A program made the position numbers and the translations under genes. 64,000 bases of DNA from Paenibacillus spongiae (GTDB lineage: Bacteria > Bacillota > Bacilli > Paenibacillales > Paenibacillaceae), in NCBI RefSeq assembly GCF_024734895.1, contig NZ_CP091430.1, positions 6,404,501 through 6,468,500 on the forward strand, written 5' to 3'. Under the pieces are notes generated by a model, which searched no databases, had not been told where the DNA came from, and was given only the letters and a program-made list of their open reading frames with translations. Positions 24,823 through 35,016 of the stretch are shown one piece after another (positions within the stretch are counted from its first letter, which is position 1; every line of letters begins with the position of its first letter).

Positions 24823-26334
24823 TTATCCGTTCTTCTTCTTCTCCGCCGCCCAAGCGTCCAACTGCTTCTGGAGCTCCGCCACAACCTTGTCGGCGCCAGC
24901 CTTCTTCAGCTTACCGATATACTCGGGCAAGTATTCGGCCGGATCGACCGTACCCGTGAACAGCAGCGGCTCATATTCGGCCCGGATGGCCGCTACGTTG
25001 GCATTCTCCGCTTTTACCGGTGTATCGTCGAAGTTGAACCCGAACGTCGGCTGCACGACGGCCGATTCGTTCAGCTTCCGGGTCACTTCCCACGTATCGG
25101 GCGCTTGGCCTTCGATCAGATAGCCGTTGAACACGTTGCCGAATACCCAGTTCGGAGCCGTATACCCCCCGTTCGGATTGATTTTCACCGTATTATTGCT
25201 TAGCTTTGTGTAGTGTTTCCCTTCCTGGCCGAAGCTGAGCAGATTATATAGCTCCCGATCCGTATTGACCAATTCAAGCAGCATCATGGCGCGCTCCGGA
25301 TTTTTGGAGGTGCGGCTGATGGCCGTGAGCGTCGCGATATTGGAGGTGCGGGTCGTCGTAACGTCCGTGAACGGAATGCCGACGATTTCCCTTCCGCCGT
25401 TCTTCGCCTTGATCTCCGCTTCATACCCCGGCTTCATCGAGTATTCGATGGACGCGGCGAATTTGCCGTTATAGCTGCTGTCGATCTGTTTGACCGTGGA
25501 CGCATCCTCGTTGATATAGCCTTTCTCGAACCAGCGGTGCATTAATTCGACGAACTGCTTGTATTCCGGCGTTTCTTCCATGAAATTTGTCCGATAGGAC
25601 TCGTCGCCGATCTTCACCCCGTAATCGTCGTAGCCGTACAGGAACGGATGAAACTTCGTGAGCGGACCGACCAGCATGAACGGAACGATTCCGGGTTCGT
25701 TCTGCTTAATCTGCTCGAAGAACGGCTCCAGATCCTCATACCGCTTGACCTTGCCGACATCCAAGCCGTATTTGTCCGTATATTCCTTGATCACATTGAT
25801 GCCGTAACGGGAGGTTACCGTTTGATAGCTCGGAACGGCGTAAATTTGGCCTTGATGCTTCGTCGCTTCCCATGTAAACGTCGGAATGGCCTTCTTCGTC
25901 TCGGGAGCGTAAGCGTCGATCAGCTTGTCGAGCGGCAGGAACGCGCCCTTCTTCACGTTCTCGTCGTAATTGAACGCCCAGTTTGCTGTCCAGACCAAGT
26001 CGAATTCCTCGCCCGCGGCGCTGGCCGTGTTCAGCTTCGTCGTATAGCTGCCGAAATCGATTGGCTTCAGCTTGACGGTCGTGTTGATTTTGGATTTGAG
26101 GATTTTGTTGACCTCGTCCTCAATCAGCTGCTGGTCAGGCGGCACCTGGGCAACACCGTAATACCAGGTGAGCTGGACTTCGGGCAGCGCGTCCCCGCTT
26201 TCCGGAGCGGAGGCCGACGGTGCGGGCGAGCCTCCGCTTTCCGACGGCGCACCCCCGTTACCGCCGCCGCTGCATGCCGCTATGAATAAACTCAAGATAA
26301 CCAAGAGAATGCCGACATACCGAATCCTTTTCAT
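24823..26334 (-). CDS. Sugar ABC transporter binding lipoprotein (LipO/YtcQ type)
   Basis: 503 residues. Lipobox FIAACSGGG, then a Gly/Ser/Pro linker and a family-1-type binding fold beginning QLTWYYGVAQVPPDQ. The C-terminal half has the ERAMMLLELVNTDRELYNLLSFG pattern shared by LipO-type proteins (DUF3502-like end). ATG 26334 has GGAGGGG upstream. It is the third gene after two permeases (LplB, YtcP types) with a 40-base gap. Without an ATPase nearby, a shared MsmX-type ATPase would be used. It likely binds oligosaccharides released by the beta-helix protein encoded upstream. Confidence 0.9.
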   Translation of the reverse strand: MKRIRYVGILLVILSLFIAACSGGGNGGAPSESGGSPAPSASAPESGDALPEVQLTWYYGVAQVPPDQQLIEDEVNKILKSKINTTVKLKPIDFGSYTTKLNTASAAGEEFDLVWTANWAFNYDENVKKGAFLPLDKLIDAYAPETKKAIPTFTWEATKHQGQIYAVPSYQTVTSRYGINVIKEYTDKYGLDVGKVKRYEDLEPFFEQIKQNEPGIVPFMLVGPLTKFHPFLYGYDDYGVKIGDESYRTNFMEETPEYKQFVELMHRWFEKGYINEDASTVKQIDSSYNGKFAASIEYSMKPGYEAEIKAKNGGREIVGIPFTDVTTTRTSNIATLTAISRTSKNPERAMMLLELVNTDRELYNLLSFGQEGKHYTKLSNNTVKINPNGGYTAPNWVFGNVFNGYLIEGQAPDTWEVTRKLNESAVVQPTFGFNFDDTPVKAENANVAAIRAEYEPLLFTGTVDPAEYLPEYIGKLKKAGADKVVAELQKQLDAWAAEKKKNG

Positions 26335-26374
26335 GCAAAACCCCTCCATATTTTTATTCTATCATCAAAAGGGG

Positions 26375-27271
26375 CTACCCCTTCAACGAACCTACCGTGA
26401 TGCCCTGCACGAAATATTTCTGGAAGAACGGAAAGACGAACATCATCGGGCCGGCCACCAGAATGACCAGCGCCATCCGCATCGATTCGTTGGGCAGCTG
26501 ACTCATGTCCAGCCCCAAGCTTTGAATGAACTCGCTGTTATTGCGAAGAAAATCGAGCGTATTCATGATCCGGACAAGCAGGAGCTGCAGCGGAACGAGC
26601 TTGTCGTTATCGATGAACAGGAGCGCGTTGAACCACTCATTCCAATAGTTGAACCCGATGAACAGACCCAATGTCGCCAACGCCGGCGTCGACAACGGCA
26701 GGATCATGCGGAAGAAGATCCGCCATTCGCGGGCCCCGTCCACCTTCGCGGATTCGATCAATTCATACGGAATTTTGCCCATGAAGCCCTTCATAATAAG
26801 CACGTAGAAGGGAGACAGCATGCCCGGCAGGATGATCGCCCAGAGCGAGTCTTTCAGATGCAAGTACTGTGTCATCAGGATGTAGAACGGCACCAGCCCG
26901 CCGGAGAACAGCATCGTGAAGAAGATATAAATGGTCAAGGCAGTCCTCCACTTGTAATCTCTTCTCGAGATCGTGTAGGCGGCCATGCTGGTGATCAGCA
27001 GACTCAGGAGGGTGCCGGTCACGGTGATGAGAATGGTGTTTCCGTATGCCCGCAGCAGCACGCCGGGCGTCCGTAAGATGAAATCGTACGCGATCAGACT
27101 AAAGCGGGACGGAAAGAACGAGTACCCGAACGTCGTCAATGCTTTCTCGTCGGTCAGGGAAACGGATACGATAAGCAGAAACGGCGCCACGATTGCGATC
27201 GACAGAAGGAGAAAGACCGAATGAATGACCGCATTGCCCGTTCGGCTGCGGGTCGAAGCTGTTGGGTTCAT
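26375..27271 (-). CDS. Carbohydrate ABC transporter permease, YtcP/LplC type
   Basis: 298 residues, six membrane helices, with the EAA loop ELIESAKVDGAREWRIFFRMILPLS near 180-205, which docks the ATPase. C-terminal QKYFVQGITVGSLKG is the usual end of this CUT1 permease class. ATG 27271 has AGGAGG upstream, overlapping the end of the LplB-type gene; the alternative start further up has no site. Pairs with the next-upstream permease to form the channel. Confidence 0.92.
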   Translation of the reverse strand: MNPTASTRSRTGNAVIHSVFLLLSIAIVAPFLLIVSVSLTDEKALTTFGYSFFPSRFSLIAYDFILRTPGVLLRAYGNTILITVTGTLLSLLITSMAAYTISRRDYKWRTALTIYIFFTMLFSGGLVPFYILMTQYLHLKDSLWAIILPGMLSPFYVLIMKGFMGKIPYELIESAKVDGAREWRIFFRMILPLSTPALATLGLFIGFNYWNEWFNALLFIDNDKLVPLQLLLVRIMNTLDFLRNNSEFIQSLGLDMSQLPNESMRMALVILVAGPMMFVFPFFQKYFVQGITVGSLKG

Positions 27272-27285
27272 GGTTGCGTTACCTC

Positions 27286-28245
27286 CTACCAAAGGGAATT
27301 TTCCTCATTGATTTTCCTCACCGTGTAGTTGGCAGCCACCACCAGCACGAACCCGACCAGCGACTGGTACAGCCCTACAGCGGCTGCCATCGAGATGTCG
27401 CCGCTCACGCTGAGCGCACGGTAGACGAACGTGTCGATAATATCGACCGTGTTATACAGCAGCGGCGAATTTCCCGATACGAAAAAGTGAAGGCCGAAAT
27501 CTCCGCGGAACATGCTGCCGATCGTCATAATCAACAGGATGGTGATTAACGGGGCCAGCATCGGAATCGTTATTTTGCGCACCATCTGAAACCGGGTCGC
27601 TCCATCCATCCGAGCGGCCTCGTAGTAGGACGGATCGATCGCGACGATACCCGCGTAGTAAACGAGCGCCGAGAACCCGATCGACTTCCACAGATGGGCC
27701 AACGTAAGGATCATTGGCCAGTAAGCCGGCTCTAAGTACCAGCGGACCCGTTCTCCGCCGATTGATCCCAGCAGCCGATTGACGAAGCCGTAGTCATGAT
27801 GCAGGAATATCTGCGCGAGGTACATGATGACGACCCAGGATACGAAGGTCGGAAGAAACATGACGGTCTGGTAATACTTGCTCCACTTCCGTGAAATTTC
27901 GTTCAGCAGAATCGCGACGAGCAGCGCACAGAACGTCGTCACGATCCAGAACCAGACATTGTAAAGAACGGTATTGCGGGTGACGATCAACGCCTTCTCG
28001 GTAAGGAAGAAAAATTTGAAGTTGTCGAGCCCGACCCACTCGCTTCCCCAGATTCCCTTGTCGTATCTGTAATTCTTGAAGGCGATGATGACGCCGAACA
28101 TCGTCAGATAGCTGAAGATAAAAATATAGATCACCGCCGGCAGTGCGAGAAAGGTGAGCTCCTTGTCGCCGCTGCGGAACTTCCTGCGGGATCTCTTCTT
28201 GCCTTCGGCGGCGGCGAAACGCGTGACGGCTTCGGATTGGCGCAT
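27286..28245 (-). CDS. Carbohydrate ABC transporter permease, LplB type
   Basis: 319 residues. Six membrane helices with EAA loop YYEAARMDGATRFQMVRKITIPML and the LplB-type N-terminus (FLALPAVIYIFIFSYLTMFG). ATG 28245 preceded by AGGGGG is preferred to a start 60 bases upstream (28305). First gene of the permease-permease-lipoprotein unit; a terminator at 28412 divides it from the beta-helix gene. Confidence 0.92.
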   Translation of the reverse strand: MRQSEAVTRFAAAEGKKRSRRKFRSGDKELTFLALPAVIYIFIFSYLTMFGVIIAFKNYRYDKGIWGSEWVGLDNFKFFFLTEKALIVTRNTVLYNVWFWIVTTFCALLVAILLNEISRKWSKYYQTVMFLPTFVSWVVIMYLAQIFLHHDYGFVNRLLGSIGGERVRWYLEPAYWPMILTLAHLWKSIGFSALVYYAGIVAIDPSYYEAARMDGATRFQMVRKITIPMLAPLITILLIMTIGSMFRGDFGLHFFVSGNSPLLYNTVDIIDTFVYRALSVSGDISMAAAVGLYQSLVGFVLVVAANYTVRKINEENSLW

Positions 28246-28411
28246 GCGGTATGTCCCCCTGTCGGATAAGTTGGATTCGGATTCGTCGATCCGCTTCCCT
28301 ATCATGATGGCATACCCGCAAGCGCTCCATAAATCTCAAAAATCGAATATCGTATCAAATCCGATCACCGGATTTGAGGTTTGCATCAAAATCCACATCT
28401 TATCGAATAAA

Positions 28412-28443
28412 GGAGCCGCCCTTCCATGAATCCGGGCGGCTCC
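28412..28443 (-). terminator. Intrinsic terminator after the beta-helix gene
   Basis: GGAGCCGCCC pairs with GGGCGGCTCC (10-bp perfect stem); the minus strand continues TTTATTCG. It lies 12 bases past the stop codon at 28455. Confidence 0.85.
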
Positions 28444-28454
28444 GCAAGGCGGCG

Positions 28455-31400
28455 TTATTTGGCTTTAGCCGGCATCAGCTCGATCTCGTTCGCGCCTGCA
28501 TAATTGTATACGTTGAAATACCCTTCCGCAGCGATCGGGTTATTCGGGTCGGCATCCGATTCATTCAGGATCACGCGGGAACCCGATTTCAGGATAAACC
28601 GATCTCCGGCGGAGGAACGAATGACGCCGATCTCGATCTTATATTCACGGCCGGCTTCGAACGCATCATTCGGGATGATCCTGACCATTTTTTGTCCCGG
28701 CTTCCACGTTTGGAATTCGATCTGGTCCTCTTTGATGACGACCAGGTAACCTTTATTGCCATTCACCCAGGTCGGATCGCCGGTGCGGTCGGATCGCAGC
28801 GCGAACCCGTACCAGCCTCCGTCGAATGCTCCCAGCTTGGCATTGAACCGAAGAAGCACGCTGCCGAACTTCTGCCCTTCATAACCGTACACACTGTCTC
28901 CGGCGATTCGGATGTTTCCTTTATGAAAATCTAACGCATCCGAATCCGTCCATCGCTTCTTGTCTTTGATGGCCATATCGAGTGATTGGATAGCGTAATC
29001 CGGCCAAGGGAGAACCGTAACGGCCGATTCGGCCTTCACCCCGTCGTTCTCGTCAGACACGGCTGCAATGAGCGCCGAGCCGGGCTGATGGGCCGTGACC
29101 ATGCCCGCGTCATCCACGCTTACGACCGCCGAATCACTTGATACCCACCTTACTTTCCGGTTGGAAGCTTCCTGCGGCAATACGTTTGCCTTCAACTGCC
29201 TTCTCTCGCCCATCTCAAGCGACATTGCGCTTTGATCCAATTCGACTCCCGTTACCGGCTCCCTGACGAGCGAGAACTTCACATCGTCAACCTGCATATC
29301 CGTAAATCCTTCCACGTAAAAACCGACTTTGCCGCTCGGGCTGTGGGACGGGTTCGCTCCCTGCAAGCGCAGGTCCCCGTCGACGTACAAGGTGACGTTC
29401 GCGCCTTGGACGACGAGCTTGATCGCATAGACCCGATCGGGCTGGAGATCGTCTTGGGTCAGGTCGACTTCCGCCAGCGTCTGCCATTTCGAGTCATACA
29501 ATGCCCATAAGGACCCGGCAGCCGTCTTCTTGTAGAAGACATACCCGCTGCCGTTCGTCTCGTTGCGTTCATACATCAGGAAGTTTGCACCGACGGGCAT
29601 CGATGCGGGTGTCTTCAGCTTGTATTCAAGCACGTAATCGGTGAAGTCTCTCGGCGATTGGGCGTTCGCTCCCCCTACCAGCCGATACCAGTGATTGCCT
29701 TCCGAATCCGCCTCAATGCTGGTATTGGCATCTACCGGCCAGCCGTTGCCGCCGGATTCGAAATCGGTGAAATGCATCACCCCATCGCCGCCCACAACCG
29801 TCACCTCGCATTCGTCCGTCAAGTCCGGATCCGCGTCCGACTGCGCCGTGATCACCGCAGTTCCCGGAGCCAGCGCCTGTACGTTGCCGTCCGCATCTAC
29901 GGCCGCAACGGCCGGATTGCTGCTGCTGTAAATCACCGTCGGATTCGTGGCGTTCCAAGGGATCGCCTCTGCTTTGACGGCCGCCGTTTCGCCCAATTCC
30001 ATCGTTATACCCGCATAAGGAAATTCGACATCGACGAGATCGACGGTATCCGGCGTATGGGAAATCCCGACTTTCCCCTGCGTGCCAATCAGCTCGAACG
30101 GAATCTTGGCGAAGCCGGGAATTTGGCTGAATACCGGCGCATCTTCCCGCAGGCGCAAATCACCGGCGGCCAAATTCTCGAAGCCCGGATCTTGGGCGGT
30201 AACCCAGTTGCCGGCATAATTCAGCAGATTGCGGACATCCCTGGCACCTTCTGAATTGACCTCCGCGGACCGCTGAACCGTGGGGTTGTAGATAACGTTG
30301 TTCGTAAAACCGTTGCTGTCCGGATAATAGCGATTCTCTTCAAAGAAGCTGGCAAGCTCCGGATATTTGGTCAAGTAGGGAGTGCCGACGAAATCGTTAT
30401 ACCTATCGAAGACAGCCTGCCATTGCGGCATATAGTCGGTATCGATCTTGTTGCCGGGCTGGTTGCCCATGAACATCTCCTGGTTATCGTACGGAACGTA
30501 CGTGTCGATAAAGAGATTATTGTCTGCCGCAATATAGGACCCTGCATTGCTTTTGATCGCGGCATTTCCCATCTTGTAGAAAATATTTTGCTCGATCGTC
30601 AGCCCCATCGTCAGGTTGTCGGGATAAACCCCTTCCACGCCCGGTTTATGCTCGCCGATATGATGGAAATAATTCCGCCGGACGACCGTCCCCCGCTCCT
30701 GTGGGGTCGCTCCCGCGTTCATGTAGATCGCGCCGAGGTCGGAGAACATTTTGCAGATGTCGTAGACGTTGTTGTATTCGACCAGATGATCGTTGCCGAA
30801 AATCAAGATTCCCGGGTGCGGCGCGTCGTGAATCTCGTTGCCGACCGCCTTGTTGCCGACGCCCCGCAGGACGACGCCGGGGTTGTAAGCTCTGTTGTAG
30901 TATGCGAAATCATGAATATGGGAGTTCGTCACCCGGTTGTTCCCGGGTGTCAGCGCAGCCGCGTCCCCGCCATTCAGCGTAACGGCCAGCGCCCCGATAT
31001 GGTGGATGTCGGTGCTGTCGATCGAATGATCGACGCCGTCCAGCTCACTGTCCGCGACCGGAGCCATGAACCGGCTCGCCACATTGACGAACACGGCACC
31101 GCCCGTGAAGTTGGCAATGTCGCAGTGCGAGATCGTCACGCTGCTGCCTCCGATGATTACGGCCGCCGTATCGCGACCATACTCCATCACGAGCTCTTCG
31201 AACCGGATATGGGAAGCCCCTATCGTCGTAATCATGGGCTTCTTCAGCGTCGTAACCGTGATATCGCCGTGTCCGGTCAGGAAGGCCGCGTTCGGAAGCA
31301 AATACAGCACGCCGGTCGTCCGGTCGATGTAATATTCGCCCGGCGCATCGATCTCTTCCAGTAAATTTTCGGCGAAATGAAAATCGGGGTACCAGTTTTT

Positions 31401-32252
31401 CTGGATGCCGGACATTTCGCCGTACTGCAGTTTAATCGTCCGGTTCCCGGTGTCGATACTTGCGATCTTGTTGTAAGACCACTCCCAGCTATAGCCAAAA
31501 ATGCCGTCCAGCCATATATCGTCCGCTTGCGTCCAATACCTGGGACGATCGTACTCGTACTTAAATGTCCCTCCCCTCGTCTGCAGATCCGGATCGTCCA
31601 CCGTTGGCCCGGGATCCACGATATCCCCCATCTGAACCGTTCCGTTATTCGGCCAGCGGGCCAGCGTCATGCCTTGCCCATCGACGTACAGCTGCATCGG
31701 CGGTAGTTGGCTGATATCGCTCGCCTTCCAATACCCGTGCCTGCTGAGTTGCCCATAGTCGGTCAAACCGTTAGCCGCCAGGTCGAACCGGACGATCTTA
31801 CCACGCGCGTCCGGATCGACGATCCGCTGCAGTACGGCCGGGTCGGTAACGGCCTGGAAGCCGGCGCGGTCCAAGTCCGTGCCGCCTGACAGCCGAACCG
31901 TCTCGCCGGGGTAAGCGCGGTAGACAACCGGTGAATCGGCGGTACCGGAATCCTCCTCCGTGAGCTCGAACGATTCACTTCTCGGATAAGTGCCCTCTCT
32001 CAAGTAGACGTTTACGCCCCCGGCCGGCAATCCGGACACGCCCTTCAACGAACGGATGGCGTCCCTCGCCGCCTCCAGCGTACGGAACGGATCGCCTGGT
32101 CCGCCCGAATTGGAATCGCTTCCATTCGGAGCCACATAAAAAGTCTTCGCAGTCGTCACTTCCTGTGCATAACCGTTCGGGGCGGGCAGCCAGCCCAGCA
32201 GCAGCCCGGCCAGCCATATTGCCGCCCAATACCGTTTGCTCATCATCTTCAC
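28455..32252 (-). CDS. Secreted right-handed parallel beta-helix protein (GH141-like) with BIG2 domains
   Basis: 1265 residues. Signal peptide (1-29), then FYVAPNGSDSNSGGPGDPFRTLEAARDAIR, the DUF1565-type entry to a beta-helix. The helix domain (about 37-660) has repeated turns such as HIRFEELVMEYGR, VTISHCDIANFTGG and HDAPHPGILIFGNDHLVEYNNV. This order resembles GH141 and related pectin-active enzymes. A BIG2 domain (735-810), a LamG-like domain (830-980), a second BIG2 (985-1060) and a further beta-rich domain follow. It likely acts on a complex plant polysaccharide outside the cell. Adjacent regulator and transporter genes suggest they respond to and import its products. Confidence 0.8.
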   Translation of the reverse strand: MKMMSKRYWAAIWLAGLLLGWLPAPNGYAQEVTTAKTFYVAPNGSDSNSGGPGDPFRTLEAARDAIRSLKGVSGLPAGGVNVYLREGTYPRSESFELTEEDSGTADSPVVYRAYPGETVRLSGGTDLDRAGFQAVTDPAVLQRIVDPDARGKIVRFDLAANGLTDYGQLSRHGYWKASDISQLPPMQLYVDGQGMTLARWPNNGTVQMGDIVDPGPTVDDPDLQTRGGTFKYEYDRPRYWTQADDIWLDGIFGYSWEWSYNKIASIDTGNRTIKLQYGEMSGIQKNWYPDFHFAENLLEEIDAPGEYYIDRTTGVLYLLPNAAFLTGHGDITVTTLKKPMITTIGASHIRFEELVMEYGRDTAAVIIGGSSVTISHCDIANFTGGAVFVNVASRFMAPVADSELDGVDHSIDSTDIHHIGALAVTLNGGDAAALTPGNNRVTNSHIHDFAYYNRAYNPGVVLRGVGNKAVGNEIHDAPHPGILIFGNDHLVEYNNVYDICKMFSDLGAIYMNAGATPQERGTVVRRNYFHHIGEHKPGVEGVYPDNLTMGLTIEQNIFYKMGNAAIKSNAGSYIAADNNLFIDTYVPYDNQEMFMGNQPGNKIDTDYMPQWQAVFDRYNDFVGTPYLTKYPELASFFEENRYYPDSNGFTNNVIYNPTVQRSAEVNSEGARDVRNLLNYAGNWVTAQDPGFENLAAGDLRLREDAPVFSQIPGFAKIPFELIGTQGKVGISHTPDTVDLVDVEFPYAGITMELGETAAVKAEAIPWNATNPTVIYSSSNPAVAAVDADGNVQALAPGTAVITAQSDADPDLTDECEVTVVGGDGVMHFTDFESGGNGWPVDANTSIEADSEGNHWYRLVGGANAQSPRDFTDYVLEYKLKTPASMPVGANFLMYERNETNGSGYVFYKKTAAGSLWALYDSKWQTLAEVDLTQDDLQPDRVYAIKLVVQGANVTLYVDGDLRLQGANPSHSPSGKVGFYVEGFTDMQVDDVKFSLVREPVTGVELDQSAMSLEMGERRQLKANVLPQEASNRKVRWVSSDSAVVSVDDAGMVTAHQPGSALIAAVSDENDGVKAESAVTVLPWPDYAIQSLDMAIKDKKRWTDSDALDFHKGNIRIAGDSVYGYEGQKFGSVLLRFNAKLGAFDGGWYGFALRSDRTGDPTWVNGNKGYLVVIKEDQIEFQTWKPGQKMVRIIPNDAFEAGREYKIEIGVIRSSAGDRFILKSGSRVILNESDADPNNPIAAEGYFNVYNYAGANEIELMPAKAK

Positions 32253-32368
32253 ACCTTTCCCGCATTTTAGATGGCCTTGCGGTATCTATAATGGCTAATG
32301 ACGACCGCGGCAGCTATCCCAAAACGAAGTCAAAGTCACAAGAAGCGTTGCAGGATTTGCATTTTGTA

Positions 32369-34732
32369 TCAATTTCGCGAACCGTCAAGCTGTCCCTCAT
32401 CCCCGAGTACTACATTCATCCGGAATTCTTTCGGCGTCAAGCCGTATTTCTTTTTGAACAGCGTAATGAAATAGCTCGCATTGTTGAAGCCGAGATAATC
32501 GGCGATTTCCTTGACGCTGAAGCTGCTGCTAAGAAGCATCTCCCGCGCCTTGTCCAGCCGGTACCCATTAATGTAGTCGCCGACGGAAACATTCTCGTAT
32601 TGTTTGAAAATGCGCCCCACGTACGCCGAAGACATCTTGAAATTCGACGCGACGGACTGCAGGCTCAAATTGATGTTCAATACGTTTTTCTCCACGAACT
32701 CCTTGATCGCGTCTACGATGATTTTGTTCTTGTCTTCTTTCTGGGCTTCCCTCTCCGCCAGACATACCTGCTCCAGAAAGTGATCAATCTTATACCGCAT
32801 CTCGGTGAGCGTATCGGACCGAATGACGCTGGTCCCCAGCGTCTGCATCGCGATCGAGTTGAAATGAGCAGTGAACACGGGCTCCCGAAGCACCTGCCGG
32901 ATGACCAGCACGACTTGCTGAACCGCAAACGTCATATTGTCGTAGGGCAAGGCGGCAATCGCCGCAAACCACTTATCCAATAGAGCGTGAATCGCCTTCT
33001 CGTCCCGGGCGCGGATCACTTCTCCCAGCTTCTTCTCCCATTCGATCGGAATCGTAACATCCTGACGGGCCACGTTGCACTCAACGTCCTCCGGCACAAT
33101 AACGGATCCTGGGCCGTACAGCAATCGATACATCAACTGCTGTACAGTGACCCGGTAAACGGTGCTGGCCGCTCTGTAATCGGATACGGGATGGCTCACC
33201 GCTGCCGAAAATGTTCTCCGGTAATACTGACGGCAAGTATCGACCGATTCGGTTAACAGTTTCCGGAGGGCGGCCGAATCCGATCTTGCGTCCGTCGTTC
33301 GCGCGATCGCGACCAGGAAACCGTTCTTCATATCCAGAACGTGAACAGGAAAGGAACTGGCAATCGTCTCTTCCGTGATATTGCATAAGGCAAACCGGAA
33401 TAGGTCGTCCTGCGCGGACGAACGGGAAGCTTGCGGTGGCGGATCAAGCGTCAGCACGGCCAAAGTCCAGACCGGTTCCGTTCCTTCTTCCTTCGGGAAC
33501 AGTCGGGGAAACGCTGCGCGGCACTCGTCCAACTCCTCCCCGGTCAGCGATCCGCTATCGGTCATCCAGCGCCGCAAATAATAGTCGTTTACGATTTGCT
33601 GATTGCGATTCTCTTCCTGACGGGCAAGTCGAAGCTTACTCAGCGTAAGCTCGTACACGCGGGATATGTAGCCCATTTCATCGTGAGTCTTGGGAACCCC
33701 CGCCAGGGGAACGAGCGCATTTCCTCCGAATAGCTCGGTCAGCTTGCCGATCGGCCGGTATAATCGGTTCGCTACCGCGGCGGAAAGCGCGACTGAGATC
33801 AATAGAGCCAATCCGACCAGGATGAAGGATATATTGCGAAAAGACTCCACCCGCCCCATCACTTTGTCATAGGGCAAGATGCTCATAATCCTCCAATCGT
33901 TCACCCCGACGCTGATTTCGGAAATCAAGTATTTCTCACCGTCAAGCCGGCGGACCGTGAACCCCCCCGGCTCCGATCCGGGTCGGAGCGCCGACCGCCA
34001 ATTGGCATCCGCGAGCCTCAGCGCAGCCTCGTTGTGATAAGACAACGCTTCCCCGTTCCGATCCAGCACGACGACTCCATCTTGCCGTCCGCCAAGGCTG
34101 TTGAGATTGGAAATATTCTCAAACACCCATTGCGGTCGGATATTGACGATGACGGCATTCGGAACCGCGCCGTTAGCCGGGTGGCTCTCGAGGACGAAGA
34201 AGGAGAACAAATCCACATTCGCGTTCCGCCCATCCGTCTTCATGGGAATCAATCTTCCGCCGGTCGGGCGTCCGGATTGCCGCAGGACGCGAAGCGTCAT
34301 CTTCTCAAGTTCCTTCAAATGCTCGCGGGACCACGTTCCGGATCCTCCGACGTATATCCGATTGCCAACTCCGCTGTAGACGGCGATGGAGTCGACGAAG
34401 GAGGTCGAGTCGGCGACCGTGTCCAGCATACGCAGCGTTTGGAATTTCGTGAAGGGGTCCGGTTCCTTGGCGTTCATCAAATAAACCATGCTCTTGTCGA
34501 AGCTCATCATAATCGCGATATTTTGAACGATCTCATGCAAATAATTGATGTTGTATTTGATTTGGGACAATACTTTTTCGTTGGCATCCTTCTGTGTTTG
34601 AAGAACGATATTCTTGGAATAGACATAATAGGAGAATGAGAAAATGACAAGCAGTCCGACAACGGACAGGTTGAAGTACAGCACGATGCGCTGCAAATAT
34701 TTACGGCCTTTAAGCAATCGGATGATACCCAA
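32369..34732 (-). CDS. Membrane-anchored AraC-family transcription regulator with sensor domain
   Basis: About 787 residues. TM1 (near 10-35), an extracellular cache-like domain, TM2 (near 283-305), a cytoplasmic linker and a C-terminal AraC HTH pair (SLQSVASNFKMSSAYVGRIF and VKEIADYLGFNNASYFITLFKKKYG). This is the one-component counterpart of YesM/YesN: sensing and DNA binding in one chain, with no kinase or receiver motif. A TTG start at 34732 has GGAAGGGGG upstream; an ATG at 34765 is the alternative. It is encoded just before the beta-helix and ABC transporter genes and probably controls them. Confidence 0.88.
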   Translation of the reverse strand: MGIIRLLKGRKYLQRIVLYFNLSVVGLLVIFSFSYYVYSKNIVLQTQKDANEKVLSQIKYNINYLHEIVQNIAIMMSFDKSMVYLMNAKEPDPFTKFQTLRMLDTVADSTSFVDSIAVYSGVGNRIYVGGSGTWSREHLKELEKMTLRVLRQSGRPTGGRLIPMKTDGRNANVDLFSFFVLESHPANGAVPNAVIVNIRPQWVFENISNLNSLGGRQDGVVVLDRNGEALSYHNEAALRLADANWRSALRPGSEPGGFTVRRLDGEKYLISEISVGVNDWRIMSILPYDKVMGRVESFRNISFILVGLALLISVALSAAVANRLYRPIGKLTELFGGNALVPLAGVPKTHDEMGYISRVYELTLSKLRLARQEENRNQQIVNDYYLRRWMTDSGSLTGEELDECRAAFPRLFPKEEGTEPVWTLAVLTLDPPPQASRSSAQDDLFRFALCNITEETIASSFPVHVLDMKNGFLVAIARTTDARSDSAALRKLLTESVDTCRQYYRRTFSAAVSHPVSDYRAASTVYRVTVQQLMYRLLYGPGSVIVPEDVECNVARQDVTIPIEWEKKLGEVIRARDEKAIHALLDKWFAAIAALPYDNMTFAVQQVVLVIRQVLREPVFTAHFNSIAMQTLGTSVIRSDTLTEMRYKIDHFLEQVCLAEREAQKEDKNKIIVDAIKEFVEKNVLNINLSLQSVASNFKMSSAYVGRIFKQYENVSVGDYINGYRLDKAREMLLSSSFSVKEIADYLGFNNASYFITLFKKKYGLTPKEFRMNVVLGDEGQLDGSRN

Positions 34733-34883
34733 GCGAGGGCACCCCCTTCCCATATTAAATATCATTCATGTATCGGGATTTCGTGTCAATCCTAAAAAAT
34801 GCGAATCATGCAAAAAAAACGATTTCATCGTCCTGATGGAGCAAATCCCCTTAAACTCCATCTGGATTCCTCATTTCAAATGA

Positions 34884-34985
34884 TTAATTCGCTTGGTACT
34901 CGGAGTGCGTTCGATCCAAATCCTTTCCACTCTGCTTATCGACTAATGTAATTATTTGGTTAAATTGGATTCGATTGGTAGACAT
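34884..34985 (-). pseudogene. Second serine-recombinase fragment
   Basis: A short frame contains LVDKQSGKDLDR followed by HSEYQAN and TAA (34884-34886). VDKQSGKDxDRxxYQA is the same stretch found in the decayed recombinase at 24200. The rest of that gene is absent. The flanks are AT-rich and lead into the calcium-repeat/lipoprotein pair. Confidence 0.6.
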
Positions 34986-35016
34986 TTTGAGACAAAAGCA
35001 CATCATTGCATGAAAA

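Noticed and set aside
26168-27076. Long plus-strand open frame opposite the sugar-transporter genes
   Set aside because: Antisense shadow of two clear transporter genes; its product is His/Gln/Arg-rich and unlike any protein.
30423-31364. Long plus-strand open frame opposite the beta-helix gene
   Set aside because: Shadow of a GC-rich gene whose real frame has a signal peptide and domain structure.
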